DNA of 53,138 nucleotides from JAKLIH01 sp964618955 (GTDB lineage: Bacteria > Patescibacteriota > Minisyncoccia > UBA6257 > JAKLIH01). Shown in pieces: positions 1 to 9,952 of the stretch. The DNA is taken from NCBI GenBank assembly GCA_964618955.1, contig CAZUBO010000006.1:1-53138 (forward strand), in the 5' to 3' direction. Numbering within the stretch: the stretch's first letter is position 1; the number at the start of each line of letters is the position of its first letter. The position numbers were made by a program, and so were the translations under genes. The notes under the pieces were generated by a model. The model saw nothing but the letters and a program-made list of their open reading frames with translations, was not told the DNA's origin and ran no database searches.

Positions 1-2064
1 GAAGAGATTAATTACCATAGTCATCTCTATTATGTTTTAGATAATCCAACTATTTCGGATGAAGCTTATGATGATTTATTTAAGGAATTGAGAAAATTAG
101 AAACTGAATATCCAGAATTTCTGACTGAAGATTCACCAACTCAAAAGGTTGGAGGTAAGGTTTTAAGCAATTTTAAAAAAGTAAAACATTTTAAAAAAAT
201 GCTTTCTTTAAATGATTTAAAAACTAAAGAAGAATTTTTAGAATGAGATACAAGAATTAAGAAGTTGATAGTTGAAAAAGGTTTTCAAAATGTTAAAGAT
301 GTTGAATATTATTGTGAATACAAGTTTGATGGATTATCAATCTCTTTAATTTATGAAGATATGGATTTTGTATTAGGAGCGACTCGAGGTGATGGGGAGA
401 CTGGAGAAGATGTAACGGAGAATTTAAGAACAGTTAGAACTATTCCTTTGAAGTTATTTAACGAAAACAAAATTCGAAAAAGTTTGAAAGAGAATGGATG
501 TGAGTATTTAATTGATTCGGTATTAGAGAAGATTAAAGGCAAAATTGAAATACGCGGGGAGATTATAATCTCAAAAGATGATTTTGAGAAAATCAATATT
601 GAACAAGAGAAGAACGGTTTAGCGGTATATGCTAATCCACGTAATTTAGCTGCCGGATCAATTCGACAATTAGATTCTAGTATGACTAGAAAAAGAAAAT
701 TGATTTTTGATAGTCATGGCTTAGCTACAGATTTTGGCCAAAAAACTCATGAAGAATCTCATAAGATATTAGAAGCTTTAGGATTCAAAACATATAACGA
801 AATAAATCGAAAATGTATTGGGAGTAAAGACATTTTTGAATTTTATGATGATGTTTTAAAAAGACGCGATAAGCTAGGTTTTGAGATTGATGGGATTGTA
901 ATACAAGTAAATGATAATTTAGTTTTTGATACTTTAGGTTTGATTGGTAAGGGTCCTAGGGCTGGGATTGCTTTTAAATTCCCACCTATTGAAGGGGTTA
1001 CAAAAGTATTAGATATTAAACTACAAGTAGGAAGAACTGGAGTTTTAACTCCAGTAGCATTCTTAGAACCAATTAGGATTGGTGGAGCCAAGGTTACGAG
1101 ATCAACATTACATAATAAAGAAGAGATTAAAAGATTAGGATTGAAGATTGGTGATTCGGTTATAATCACAAGATCGGGGGATGTAATTCCTAAAATATTA
1201 AAAGTCTTAAGTAGTTTAAGAACTGGAAGTGAAAAAGAATTTGAAATACCTGACAGATGTCCAATGTGTAATTCAGAAGTTAAGACTGATGAATCAGGAA
1301 TTTTAATACGATGCAGTAATAAAAAATGCCCAGGGAGGAATGAAGGGTATTTGGAACATTTTGTATCTCGTCAGGGTTTTGATATTAAGGGATTGGGAGA
1401 TAAAATTCTGAAGAAATTAGTGGAAGAGAATTTAATAACTGATGTATCGGATATTTTTGATTTAGAAGAAGGAGATCTAAAAGTTTTGGAGAGATTTGGT
1501 GAAAAATCCAGTCAGAATATTATTAATAGTATTTTGAAATCAAAAGAAATTAATATTAATAAATTTCTATTTGCTTTAGGCATTCCTAATATTGGGAAAG
1601 AGAGTGCGGTAGTTGTGGCTGATAGATTATTGAGCGAAGGGAAGATAACGACTCCTAATGATTTGATAAGTTTAGCGTTGAAATTAAATAAAAATGATTT
1701 TAATAATTTGCCTGATTTTGGAGAGAAAATGACGGAAGAGATTTATGAATATTTTAATAATGAACATACTTTTAAATTATTTGATAAATTGACTAAGGCA
1801 AATATTAAAATTCTAACTGAAAAGAAATTTAAGAATTTAAAATTAAAAGGTTTAAAATTCTTGTTTACTGGAGAATTGGAATCCATGTCTAGACCAGAAG
1901 CTCAAGACAAAGTTAGAGAATGCGGAGGAGAAATAAAAGAAGCAGTAACTAAGGATTTAAACTATTTAGTAGTAGGGGAGAATCCAGGGAGTAAGTTAGA
2001 AAAGGCTAGGAAAATGAATATATCGATTATCTCAGAAAAAGAATTCTTAAAAATGATTAAATAA
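1..2064 (+). CDS. ligA: NAD-dependent DNA ligase LigA (5' end missing)
   Basis: Seals nicks in duplex DNA using NAD+ during replication and repair. About 687 residues are visible; the first few tens of residues lie outside the window. The adenylation motif KFDG has its Lys near visible residue 108. An OB-fold region follows, then a four-Cys zinc finger (CPMC ... CSNKKC), helix-hairpin-helix repeats and a C-terminal BRCT domain over roughly the last 80 residues. An in-frame TGA at 244-246 sits where ligases usually carry Trp (EEFLEWD), so the reading frame runs through it; starting at the later ATG at 265 would remove conserved N-terminal sequence. The gene ends in TAA. Confidence 0.97.
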
Positions 2065-2069
2065 TTGTT

Positions 2070-2098
2070 TTGATTTTTAATTTTATTTATGGTATAAT
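2070..2098 (+). promoter_or_regulatory. Promoter for the MntA/HepT pair
   Basis: TTGATT at 2070-2075 and TATAAT at 2093-2098 are separated by 17 bp. The start codon follows 25 bp after the -10 box, giving a very short leader without a Shine-Dalgarno sequence, as for most genes here. Confidence 0.7.
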
Positions 2099-2123
2099 AA
2101 AGGCATAATAATATATATAAAAT

Positions 2124-2501
2124 ATGGACAAAAAAACCATTAAAAAAATTCAAGAAGTTTTTGTAAGATATCCAAAGATTAAATTGGCATATTTTTTTGG
2201 TTCCAGGAATAGAGGGGGGTTTAATGAGAATAGTGATTATGATTTTGCGGTATATATAGAAGAGAAAGATTCAGTAAAATCTTTTAAAATTAGAATAAAA
2301 TTAATGAATGAATTGGCTTCAATTTTGAAGAATGATAATATTGATATTGTAACCTTGAACGATATTGATAATCCGACTTTGAAATTCGAGATTGTCAAAG
2401 AGGGAACTTTACTTTATCAAGTTGAACCATATAGGTTATTGTTAATACCACATATTTTGGAAGATTATTTTGAGTTTCAAACGACTTTTAGAAAAAAATA
2501 A
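2124..2501 (+). CDS. MNT-type nucleotidyltransferase antitoxin (MntA-like)
   Basis: Minimal nucleotidyltransferase domain protein of 125 residues. The active-site signature GS-X10-DXD is intact: Gly-Ser in FFGSRNRGG, then DYD in NSDYDFAVYI. In characterised MntA/HepT pairs the MNT protein adds AMP groups to the HEPN toxin and neutralises it. The HEPN gene starts 23 bp downstream on the same strand, which is the usual arrangement, so an antitoxin role is inferred from family and context. The pair sits between ligA and tyrS behind its own promoter. Whether it acts as a toxin-antitoxin or a defence module cannot be told from sequence. Confidence 0.85.
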   Translation: MDKKTIKKIQEVFVRYPKIKLAYFFGSRNRGGFNENSDYDFAVYIEEKDSVKSFKIRIKLMNELASILKNDNIDIVTLNDIDNPTLKFEIVKEGTLLYQVEPYRLLLIPHILEDYFEFQTTFRKK

Positions 2502-2524
2502 CAAAAATATTTATCAATATAATT

Positions 2525-2938
2525 ATGTCTAATGTAGATGTAGTAAAAAATAAAATATCTAATATTATAAAATATTTGAAGATATTAAAAAGATATCAAA
2601 AGTTTTCTAAAAAAGAAATAGAAGAAAATATAGATATTCGTGGAATGGTTGAAAGATATTTATATTTGTTATGTCAGGTAATTATTGATTTAGCGGAGAC
2701 TTTTATTTCTTTTAAAAATTTTAGGCAACCAATATCTTCTCGTGAAAGCTTTGATATTTTGTTTGAAGAAAAGATTATTTCTAGAATATTGTGTGAGAAG
2801 TTAAGAAGTTTAGTCGGTTTTAGAAATATTTTAGCTCATGAATATGCTGATATTAATTACGATATTGTTTTTGATGTTTTACATAATCAAGTAGATGATG
2901 CTAAAAATTTTGCTGACAAAATTAAGAAACATATATAA
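2525..2938 (+). CDS. HEPN-domain RNase toxin (HepT-like, DUF86)
   Basis: Alpha-helical protein of 137 residues, the usual size for the HepT/DUF86 family. The catalytic RX4HXY motif is present as RNILAHEY near residues 99-106. HEPN proteins of this family cleave RNA and are inactivated by AMPylation from the partner MNT enzyme, encoded immediately upstream. The gene ends 9 bp before tyrS, so it probably shares a transcript with that gene. All motif residues needed for activity appear present. The toxin role is inferred from the family. Confidence 0.85.
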   Translation: MSNVDVVKNKISNIIKYLKILKRYQKFSKKEIEENIDIRGMVERYLYLLCQVIIDLAETFISFKNFRQPISSRESFDILFEEKIISRILCEKLRSLVGFRNILAHEYADINYDIVFDVLHNQVDDAKNFADKIKKHI

Positions 2939-2947
2939 TAAAAAAAT

Positions 2948-4210
2948 ATGAATTTAATCGAAGATTTAAAATACAGAGGATTAATAAATCAAGTTATTGA
3001 TGAGGAAGGTTTGAATAAAAGGCTAAATGAAGGCCCAATAACTTTTTATTGTGGTTTTGATCCTTCGGCTAATAGTTTACAACTAGGTAATTTATTAGTA
3101 ATTATGACGGCCAAGAGACTAGCTAATTATGGCCATAAGCCAATACTATTAGTTGGTGGTATGACAGGATTGATTGGTGATCCATCTGGTAGAAGTGATG
3201 AAAGACTATTGCCTGACGAAGGCATGGTATTTATGAGAGTGGATCGATTTAAAAACGAAATGTCAAAATTCTTTGATTTTAAGAATGAAGCTACGTTGGT
3301 GAACAACTATGATTGATTTTGTGATTTTAAATTAATTGATTTTTTAAGGGATGTTGGCAAGCATTTTACAGTTAGCTATTTACTAAACAAAGAATTTATA
3401 AAATCAAGATTGGAATTAGAAGAAGGAATTTCTTATGCAGAATTTTCTTATGGATTAATTCAAGCTTATGATTTTTATCAACTATATCAGAATTATGATT
3501 GTGAATTGCAATTGGCTGGGAATGATCAATGGGGGAATATTACTAGCGGAACTTCTTTAATTGAACAAAAATTAGGGAAGAAAGCTTTTGGTTTGACTTT
3601 GCCAATATTGGTTGATGAGAATGGTAGAAAATTATCTAAGAGTTTTGGGAATACAGTATTCTTAGACAAGGAGATGACTACACCATTTCAATTCTATCAA
3701 TACTTTTTGAATTTAGCTGATGAGATTAGCTATAACTGAATTAAAATTTTTACATTCTTAAGCAAGGAGGAGATTGAAGAGAAGATTAATGAACAGAAGA
3801 AAAAGCCAGAGAGCAGACTGTGCCAAAAGTATTTGGCTAGATTCTTGACTGGATTTGTTCATGATTTGGATTCGGTAGAGAGGGTTGAGAAGATTACTGA
3901 AGTTTTGTTTAATGGCGATATTAGTACGTTAGATAAATCAGAATTCGAAGAAGCTTTTAAAGATGTTAAAAGCTTTGAGATTAAAAAAGATAAATTAACA
4001 GACATGTCATTAGTTGATTTATTGGTTGAAACTGAGATTAGTTCGTCTAAAAGGCAAGCTAGAGAAGATATCGAAAACAAAGCCATAAATATCAATGGAA
4101 TTATTTATTGTGATGTTTTAGAAAAGGTTACGTTTGATAAGATCCTATTTGATAAATACATCGTAATTCGAAGAGGGAAAAAGACATATTTTTTAATAAA
4201 AATTAAATAA
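2948..4210 (+). CDS. tyrS: Tyrosyl-tRNA synthetase
   Basis: Class I aminoacyl-tRNA synthetase that charges tRNA-Tyr; 420 residues. The Rossmann entry FDPSANSLQLGN begins near residue 37 and corresponds to the HIGH region, but the histidines are replaced. KLSKS is present near residue 228 and a C-terminal S4 RNA-binding domain covers about the last 70 residues. Two in-frame TGA codons, at 3314-3316 (NNYD-W) and 3737-3739 (SYN-W), fall where TyrRS proteins carry Trp, so the gene is a single frame and not three fragments. It follows hepT by 9 bp. Confidence 0.96.
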
Positions 4211-4227
4211 ATTGTAACCTTTACAAT
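4211..4227. promoter_or_regulatory. Perfect dyad overlapping the recA -35 region (candidate operator)
   Basis: ATTGTAA-CCT-TTACAAT is a perfect 7+7 inverted repeat starting directly after the tyrS stop codon. Its right half supplies the probable recA -35 hexamer (TTACAA). No T-run follows, so it is a poor terminator candidate. A repressor site, for example SOS-type, is an inference. Confidence 0.5.
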
Positions 4228-4248
4228 TTGTCGATAATTTGATATAAT
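4221..4248 (+). promoter_or_regulatory. recA promoter
   Basis: TTACAA at 4221-4226 and TATAAT at 4243-4248 have a 16-bp spacer. The recA start codon is 27 bp beyond the -10 box. The dyad above overlaps the -35 element. Confidence 0.65.
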
Positions 4249-4275
4249 ATATTTAATAAAAATAATACTTTTATT

Positions 4276-5289
4276 ATGGCTAAAAAAACAAAAGCAATAA
4301 AGACAGCTAGTGAACCAGCATCAAATCTGGAGAATACAGTTAGAGAAATTAAAGATAGATTTGGTGAGGGGTCAATTATGATGTTAGGGGAAGCTAAGAA
4401 AGTTGATATTGGTTCAATATCTACTGGTTCTCCGTCTTTAGACATCGCCCTTGGTGTGGGTGGTATTCCTAGAGGACGTATAATTGAGATTTATGGCGCA
4501 GAATCTTCAGGTAAAACAACATTATCGTTACATATTGTAGCGGAAATGCAAAAACAAGGTGGGTCAGCAGCATATATTGATGCTGAGCATGCCTTGGATC
4601 CAGAATATGCAAAGAGATTGGGCGTTAAGGTTAATGAACTATTAATTTCACAACCAGATCATGGTGAACAAGCTTTAGAGATTATTGAAGCTTTAGTTCG
4701 TTCCGGATCGGTTGACCTGATAGTTGTTGACTCAGTAGCTGCTTTAACTCCATTAGCCGAAATTGAAGGTGAGATGGGCGATCAGCAAATTGGCTTACAA
4801 GCCAGATTGATGAGTAAAGCTCTTAGAAAATTAACAGCTTTAACAGCAAAAGTTAATACTACCATTATTTTTATCAATCAAATTAGAATGAAAATTGGTA
4901 TGATGGCTTATGGCAATCCAGAGACAACTCCAGGTGGCAAAGCTCTCAAATTCTTTACTTCAGTAAGAATTGAGCTAAAAAGAATAGCTCAAATCAAAAA
5001 AGGCGAAGAAGTTGTCGGGAATCGGGTCGTAGCTAAAGTTGTAAAAAACAAAGTGGCGTCACCATTTAAGACTGGAGAGTTTAATGTTATGTTTAACGAA
5101 GGTATTGCTTATAGCAATGATTTAGTGAATTTAGCTTTTAAGAATGGTATTATTCAGCGATCAGGTACTACTTATAGCTATAACGAAACTAAGTTAGGAG
5201 TAGGAATTGACAATGCAGCTGATTTTCTAAAAGAAAATCCTAAAATTGCAAAAGAAGTATTAAAAAATGTTCAAGCAAAATTAATTTAA
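4276..5289 (+). CDS. recA: Recombinase A
   Basis: Strand-exchange ATPase of homologous recombination and SOS signalling; 337 residues, slightly shorter than the E. coli protein because the acidic C-terminal tail is reduced. The Walker A motif GAESSGKT is near residues 74-81, the Walker B region reads DLIVVDSVAAL, and loop L2 carries NQIRMKIG followed by the GNPETTPGG stretch. The N-terminal helix starts after a Lys/Ala-rich leader of about 15 residues. It is expressed from its own promoter with the dyad above. rpsF starts 14 bp downstream, so recA may be cotranscribed with rpsF-ssb, an uncommon but sensible grouping of DNA-maintenance genes. Confidence 0.98.
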   Translation: MAKKTKAIKTASEPASNLENTVREIKDRFGEGSIMMLGEAKKVDIGSISTGSPSLDIALGVGGIPRGRIIEIYGAESSGKTTLSLHIVAEMQKQGGSAAYIDAEHALDPEYAKRLGVKVNELLISQPDHGEQALEIIEALVRSGSVDLIVVDSVAALTPLAEIEGEMGDQQIGLQARLMSKALRKLTALTAKVNTTIIFINQIRMKIGMMAYGNPETTPGGKALKFFTSVRIELKRIAQIKKGEEVVGNRVVAKVVKNKVASPFKTGEFNVMFNEGIAYSNDLVNLAFKNGIIQRSGTTYSYNETKLGVGIDNAADFLKENPKIAKEVLKNVQAKLI

Positions 5290-5303
5290 TTTAAAATATA
5301 TAT

Positions 5304-5783
5304 ATGAAAAAGACAAAATATGATTTAACCTTGATAATCAATGGTGAAAAAACTTTAGTGGAAGCACAAAAGGTTTTTGATGATATAAAAGCAAAATTAG
5401 AAACTTTGAATTTTCAAATTGAAAAGACAATAAATCCTTTTTTGAAAGAATTGGCTTTCGAAATCAATAAGATCAAATCTGGATATTATGGTACTTTTAT
5501 TTTTACAACTGAAGAATTTTCAAATAACATATTAGAGGAGATGTTCAAACATGATGTAAATGTTCTGAGATTCTTAACTACAATACATGATGATTCAGTT
5601 ATGGTAAGAAGAGTTAGAAATGCTAGAAAAGGAAATACTGAAGTCAAAGAGGAAATAAAGGAAGAGAAGGCTGAAGAAGTCAAAGAACCTGAAATGACAG
5701 TTGAACAAAAAGAAGAAGTAGAGGTCAAAAAAGAAATGGACTTAGAGAATTTAGATGAGAAGTTGGATGAATTATTAAAATAA
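5304..5783 (+). CDS. rpsF: 30S ribosomal protein bS6 with acidic tail
   Basis: Small-subunit protein that binds 16S rRNA in the platform. The first ~100 residues match the bS6 fold (YDLTLIINGEKTLVEA at the N-terminus; FLKELAFEINKIKSGYYGTF in the middle). The remaining ~55 residues form a repetitive Glu/Lys-rich tail (EVKEEIKEEKAEEVKE), longer than in most bS6 proteins. rpsF is followed by ssb, the usual rpsF-ssb order; rpsR, which commonly comes next, is replaced by a small HicB-like gene. Confidence 0.93.
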   Translation: MKKTKYDLTLIINGEKTLVEAQKVFDDIKAKLETLNFQIEKTINPFLKELAFEINKIKSGYYGTFIFTTEEFSNNILEEMFKHDVNVLRFLTTIHDDSVMVRRVRNARKGNTEVKEEIKEEKAEEVKEPEMTVEQKEEVEVKKEMDLENLDEKLDELLK

Positions 5784-5813
5784 AATTTAATAAACCAATT
5801 AATATCAAAATAT

Positions 5814-6290
5814 ATGAATTTAAATTTAGTAATGCTTATTGGAAGAATTACTAGGGATGCAGAATCCAAGGTAACTCCAAGTGGACAGAATGTAGTCAAT
5901 TTTTCAATTGCTACTAATTCGGTTTGAATGGATAAGAACAATCAAAAACAAGAATCAACTGAATTCCATAATTTGGTATTATGAGGTAAAAGAGGCGAAG
6001 CTTTAGCTCCTTATCTTACCAAAGGTAAATTAATTATGGTTGATGGTGAGATTAGAACTCGATCTTGAGTCGGGGCTGATTCTCAGAAGAAATATCGAAC
6101 CGAAATCTTTGTTAAGAATTTGCAATTTGGTCCTAGGACTGGGGGCGAAGGTGCTTTTGTTCCAAATAACGATAGCCCAATAGCTAAGGAAGAAAAGGAT
6201 AGTATTGAAGAAGATTTGCCAGTTATTCAAGCTGGGAGCGAAGATAGTCCTTTTGAAGAAGACTTAGAAGGAGATGAAATTCCTTTTTAA
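5814..6290 (+). CDS. ssb: Single-stranded DNA-binding protein
   Basis: Coats ssDNA in replication, recombination and repair; 158 residues. The OB fold starts with NLVMLIGRITRDAE, and HNLVLWGK is a typical SSB strand in which W is encoded by TGA. The acidic partner-binding tip EDLEGDEIPF ends the protein as in most bacterial SSBs. Three TGA codons are read through (SVWMDK, VLWGK, RSWVG), so shorter frame analysis under the standard code would miss the gene. It lies 30 bp after rpsF and probably shares its transcript. Confidence 0.95.
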
Positions 6291-6327
6291 TTTTAAATAT
6301 ATAAATGAATTTTTAACAAATTTCAAA

Positions 6328-6600
6328 ATGTTAAATACTTTTAAAACTGGATTAATAAGATGTATCGTTTTCCGTAAAGGTAATAAATGATATTCAGTAG
6401 CTTTGGAATTCAATATAGTAGAAGTTGATGAGAATCCTTCAAAATCTTTAAGTTCATTGTTTGAAGCTATAGAAGGATATGTTATTTCTGCGAAAAAAGC
6501 TAAATTGGATTTATCAGTTTTAAATCAAAAACCTGATAAGGAGTATGAAAAGATTTGAAAAAGTACTAATAATCAAATATTGATAGGGGCAAGTAGATAA
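6328..6600 (+). CDS. Small HicB/DUF1902-like protein
   Basis: A 90-residue protein with two in-frame TGA codons. The segment GNKWYSVALEFNIVEVDENP followed by SLFEAIEGYV resembles the partial RNase H-like fold of HicB and DUF1902 proteins: a strand of alternating hydrophobic residues, a Leu-Glu turn, then a helix. No HicA-like partner is adjacent and no DNA-binding domain is visible, so a toxin-antitoxin role is not supported. It occupies the place after ssb where rpsR commonly lies. Function unknown; the fold assignment is tentative. Confidence 0.6.
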
Positions 6601-6622
6601 GAGATACAAACTCTTTGAGCCC

Positions 6623-6651
6623 TTGATTAATCAATGGTTATGTGGTATAAT
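6623..6651 (+). promoter_or_regulatory. rpmE promoter
   Basis: TTGATT at 6623-6628, a 17-bp spacer and TATAAT at 6646-6651. The rpmE ATG lies 31 bp beyond the -10 box. Confidence 0.7.
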
Positions 6652-6682
6652 GAAGAAGATTAATTAATATTAATAGAATCTT

Positions 6683-6967
6683 ATGAAAAAAGATATACAT
6701 CCAAAATATTATGAAACAACAGTAAAATGTGCTTGCGGTAATACTTTTACAGTTGGTTCTACTAGCGAAACTTTAGATATTGAAGTTTGTTCTCAATGTC
6801 ACCCTTTTTATACGGGGAAATCTAAGAAATTAGACATTGCTGGTAGAGTACATAAGTTTGAAAAGAAGGTTAGTGCTGCTAAAGAAATTAAGGCAACTAA
6901 GACTGAAAAGAAAGTTAGAGCTAAAAAAGATACAACCAAGAAAGTTCAAAAGATTGGTGTAAAATAG
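6683..6967 (+). CDS. rpmE: 50S ribosomal protein bL31, zinc type, with basic tail
   Basis: Large-subunit protein of the central protuberance. The N-terminal ~65 residues match bL31 (MKKDIHPKYYETTVKCACGN), and the zinc ligands appear as CAC plus CSQC, so it is the zinc-binding form. A Lys/Ala-rich tail of about 30 residues extends the usual ~70-residue length. The gene has its own promoter and ends in TAG just before a strong terminator, so it is a single-gene transcript. prfA follows, a common bacterial neighbour. Confidence 0.95.
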   Translation: MKKDIHPKYYETTVKCACGNTFTVGSTSETLDIEVCSQCHPFYTGKSKKLDIAGRVHKFEKKVSAAKEIKATKTEKKVRAKKDTTKKVQKIGVK

Positions 6968-6974
6968 CTAATAA

Positions 6975-7004
6975 AAATCACTATTTTAAAATAGTGGTTT
7001 TTTA
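6975..7004 (+). terminator. Intrinsic terminator after rpmE
   Basis: CACTATTTT and AAAATAGTG (6979-6996) form a perfect 9-bp stem and are followed by a run of T. Confidence 0.85.
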
Positions 7005-7055
7005 TTGAAAAAAATGTTAGAATATATTTGAATTTAAATATTTTAAAAATATATC

Positions 7056-8150
7056 ATGGAAGCAAGTTTACAAGAAAGATTAGAAAAATCAAGAATTGAA
7101 AAAGACGAGATCATTAATAAAATGAGTGATCCAGAAGTTTTAAAAAATCAAAAAGAATATGAACAATTGGTTAGAGATTTAAAAGACGTTGATAAATGAT
7201 TGTATTTCTTAGAAGACTTAGAGAGAGTTGAGAAGCATATTGATGACGACAATTTAATGATGGAGAGCGAAGTTGATGAAGAGATTCTAACTGAGATTAA
7301 ATCAGACTTAGAAAAAAATACCATAAAGCAATCAAAGATTTTAAAACAAATTCAAGATTTGATTGTTTTAGAAAATGAATCACCAGATGATAAGATAAAT
7401 ACAATCATTCTAGAAGTCAGAGCTGGTACTGGGGGAGACGAAGCGGGAATTTTTGCAGCTGATCTATTAAGAATGTATACTAGGTATTGCGAAAAGAAGG
7501 GGTGAGATATTTCGGTGCTAGACGAAAATGGAAATGAGTTAGGAGGATACAAAGAAGTTGTGGTAGAGATTAAGGGCGAAGGTTGTTATCGAGAATTAAA
7601 ATATGAAGCTGGAGTTCATAGGGTCCAGAGAGTTCCAACAACTGAAAAACAGGGAAGAATTCATACTTCTACTGCTACGGTTGCAATTTTGCCAAAGGTG
7701 GCAGAAAAAGATGTTGAAATTAAAGAAGGAGACTTAGAATATGATTTCTATAAATCTTCTGGTAAGGGAGGGCAGAATGTTCAGAAGGTTGAAACAGCAG
7801 TAAGAATAAAACATAAGCCAACTGGGATTGTGGTTCAATGTCAGGTAGAAAGATCACAATTGAAAAACAAGGAAAGGGCCTTGGGTGTTTTGAGATCAAA
7901 ACTATGAGAAATTGAAAAGGCTAGACAGTTTGGTGATATTGACGATAAGAGACGAGAACAAGTAGGTACAGCTATGAGATGTGAGAAGGTGAGAACGTAT
8001 AACTTCCCCCAAGATAGAATTACTGATCATCGATTAATGGAGAGTTTTCATAATATTGAATCTATTATGGAAGGGAATATTGAAGTAATTTTAAATGCGA
8101 TGAAAAAATTAGAAGACCCTAAGTTTGTACCTGGGAAAGATGAAGAATAA
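7056..8150 (+). CDS. prfA: Peptide chain release factor 1 (RF1)
   Basis: Terminates translation at UAA and UAG; 364 residues. The GGQ catalytic motif (SGKGGQNVQ) is near residue 238, and the codon-recognition stretch RVPTTEKQGRIHTSTATV is of RF1 type, where RF2 would carry an SPF-like tripeptide. Three in-frame TGA codons encode Trp (at 7197, 7503 and 7905), the second in EKKGW, a position where bacterial RF1 proteins also have Trp. RF1 is the factor expected to remain when UGA becomes a sense codon. Whether prfB has been lost cannot be judged from this window. Confidence 0.97.
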
Positions 8151-8211
8151 GCTTGCTTTTAATTTTAAAGTTTGTTAAAATATATTTAAGAAAAAGTTAA
8201 AATATATTTTA

Positions 8212-9945
8212 ATGAAAAAAATATTTTATTTAATCATTTTAATTTTATTGATAGTTTCAGCTAATAAAGCTGAAGCAGGGTTTTTTGATAATTGATTTGG
8301 AAAAACAAATGGAAGTACGACAACAAAACAAATTGTAGTAGAAGAGAAGGAAGTTACTACTATGGGTAGTTTATGTTTTAGTAAGGAGATGACTATCGGA
8401 AGTGAGAATGCTGAAGTCAAGAGATTGCAACAATTTTTATTAGATAAGGGATTATATAAAGAAGGGTTAATTACAGGGTATTTTGGAGCTTTAACTAAGA
8501 AGGCAGTTATTAATTTTCAGAATGCTAATTCTAATGATATTTTGAAACCATCGGGGTTAAACAAGGGTACAGGGTATGTAGGGCAAGCTACAATTAAAAA
8601 ATTAAATGAATTGATTGGTTGTGGTAGTACTAGTAAAATTAGTAGTAATATTATTCCAGATATTAATGTAAATACAAAAACATTAAAGACTTACAATACT
8701 AATACAACGGTAGGTAAAAAAATAATTTTTGATCCTAGTAAATATCAAGTAGATGTTAGTAAGATTGATCCTAAAGGATTAGCTGAGTGTGGCCCAAAGA
8801 CAGTTTTGCCTGTATGTGCCTTTATTGGTTTTGATCAATACCAGACTTTCCCCAATAGTTGTTTTACTGATAAATTGGGATATTTAAAGATTTGTAGTGG
8901 GTTATGTCCTTGTAAGAATGTTTGAATTGCATTTCCAGATGGTACATCTAAGCCGATGATATATGAATCAGTCAATGAGCCTTCTATTGAAAATATTCCG
9001 GAAGAAGTTAATGGGGAGACTACAATTACAACAAAAAATGCAAAAAGATATTCTTGTAGTTTGGGTAAATGCATTGAGAATTCTATAGGAGCATTTTTGA
9101 CGAGTAACTGCGATGGTTTTTGCGGTGGTACTACGAAGAGATATGCTTGTAATAGTTTAGGCAGTTGTGTTTTGAATACTGGAGGGAATTATATAACTAG
9201 TAATTGTAATAATGAATGTAAAACTTCTAATAGAAAATTATTAGATAATATATTCTATGATAAAACTAAAGCTGGCGGTACAGTATGGTATTTGGAAGAA
9301 AAAGTTGGAGATTTATTTGAAGAGACTTTAGCAGAAGATAGACTATATTATCCAAGATTACAGATTGTGGAACCTAATAGCGTAAAGAATAGTTTGGCTT
9401 TGAAGATTAATGCTTTTCCTAGAGAGGCTAAGAGCGGCTGTTTGGGGACGGGTTTTTTGAAAGCTTGTTATGAAGGCACTATACCTAAAGGTTCAGGATT
9501 TGAGGTGGTTGATAGTTTTTCAAAATTAAATACATATTTTACGGTTAAGAATAATTCTACTTTTTCTAGCGACTATTTTGATAAAAATGTTTTGGTGTTT
9601 GTTTTTTATAGTTTTAATGAAAGCTGGATGGATTGTAAACGAATAATTGCTAATTTTAGAGTAGATAGGGTAGTGCATAATTTTCCGGATATGGATGAGA
9701 TTTATAATACCAATGATACTACGCCATATAACTATCAATCATCTAAGTATGATACAATTGTCGTAAAGGTTATGACAACTGATATTGCTGATAATACTAA
9801 GATGTGTGCTTTAAAATGTATGGATGAATTGAAATATTATTTTGATGTAGTTAGTATTTCAAAAGATGATTTGAAAAAATCTGATGGAGGGTATAAAAAA
9901 ATAAACGTCGAGTTTGAGAGTGATGGCGGTAATTGTATTAAATAA
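8212..9945 (+). CDS. Secreted protein with peptidoglycan-binding, Kazal-like and Cys-rich repeats
   Basis: A 577-residue exported protein. A signal peptide (MKKIFYLIILILLIVSANKA) is followed by a peptidoglycan_binding_1 domain at about residues 60-140 (VKRLQQFLLDKGLYKEG, YFGALTKKAVINFQ). Near residues 185-235 a Kazal-like pattern appears (PVCAFIG, TFPNSCF, CSGLCPC). Two Cys repeats follow, each with the pattern C-x(4,5)-C-x(7)-G-x(2,3)-TSNC-x(3)-C. The last ~230 residues are an unrecognised mostly beta region. One TGA is read as Trp at 8923. It is the first of three consecutive secreted-protein genes. A cell-wall-attached surface or protease-inhibitor role is inferred. Confidence 0.85.
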
Positions 9946-9952
9946 AATATAT

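Noticed and set aside
241..264. TGA in ligA as a stop codon, making the gene start at 265
   Set aside because: The sequence before the TGA is clear LigA N-terminus in the same frame, and Trp is usual at this position.
9914..9952. Earlier in-frame ATG for the 954-residue secreted protein
   Set aside because: It overlaps the previous gene, and the signal peptide begins right after the ATG at 9953.
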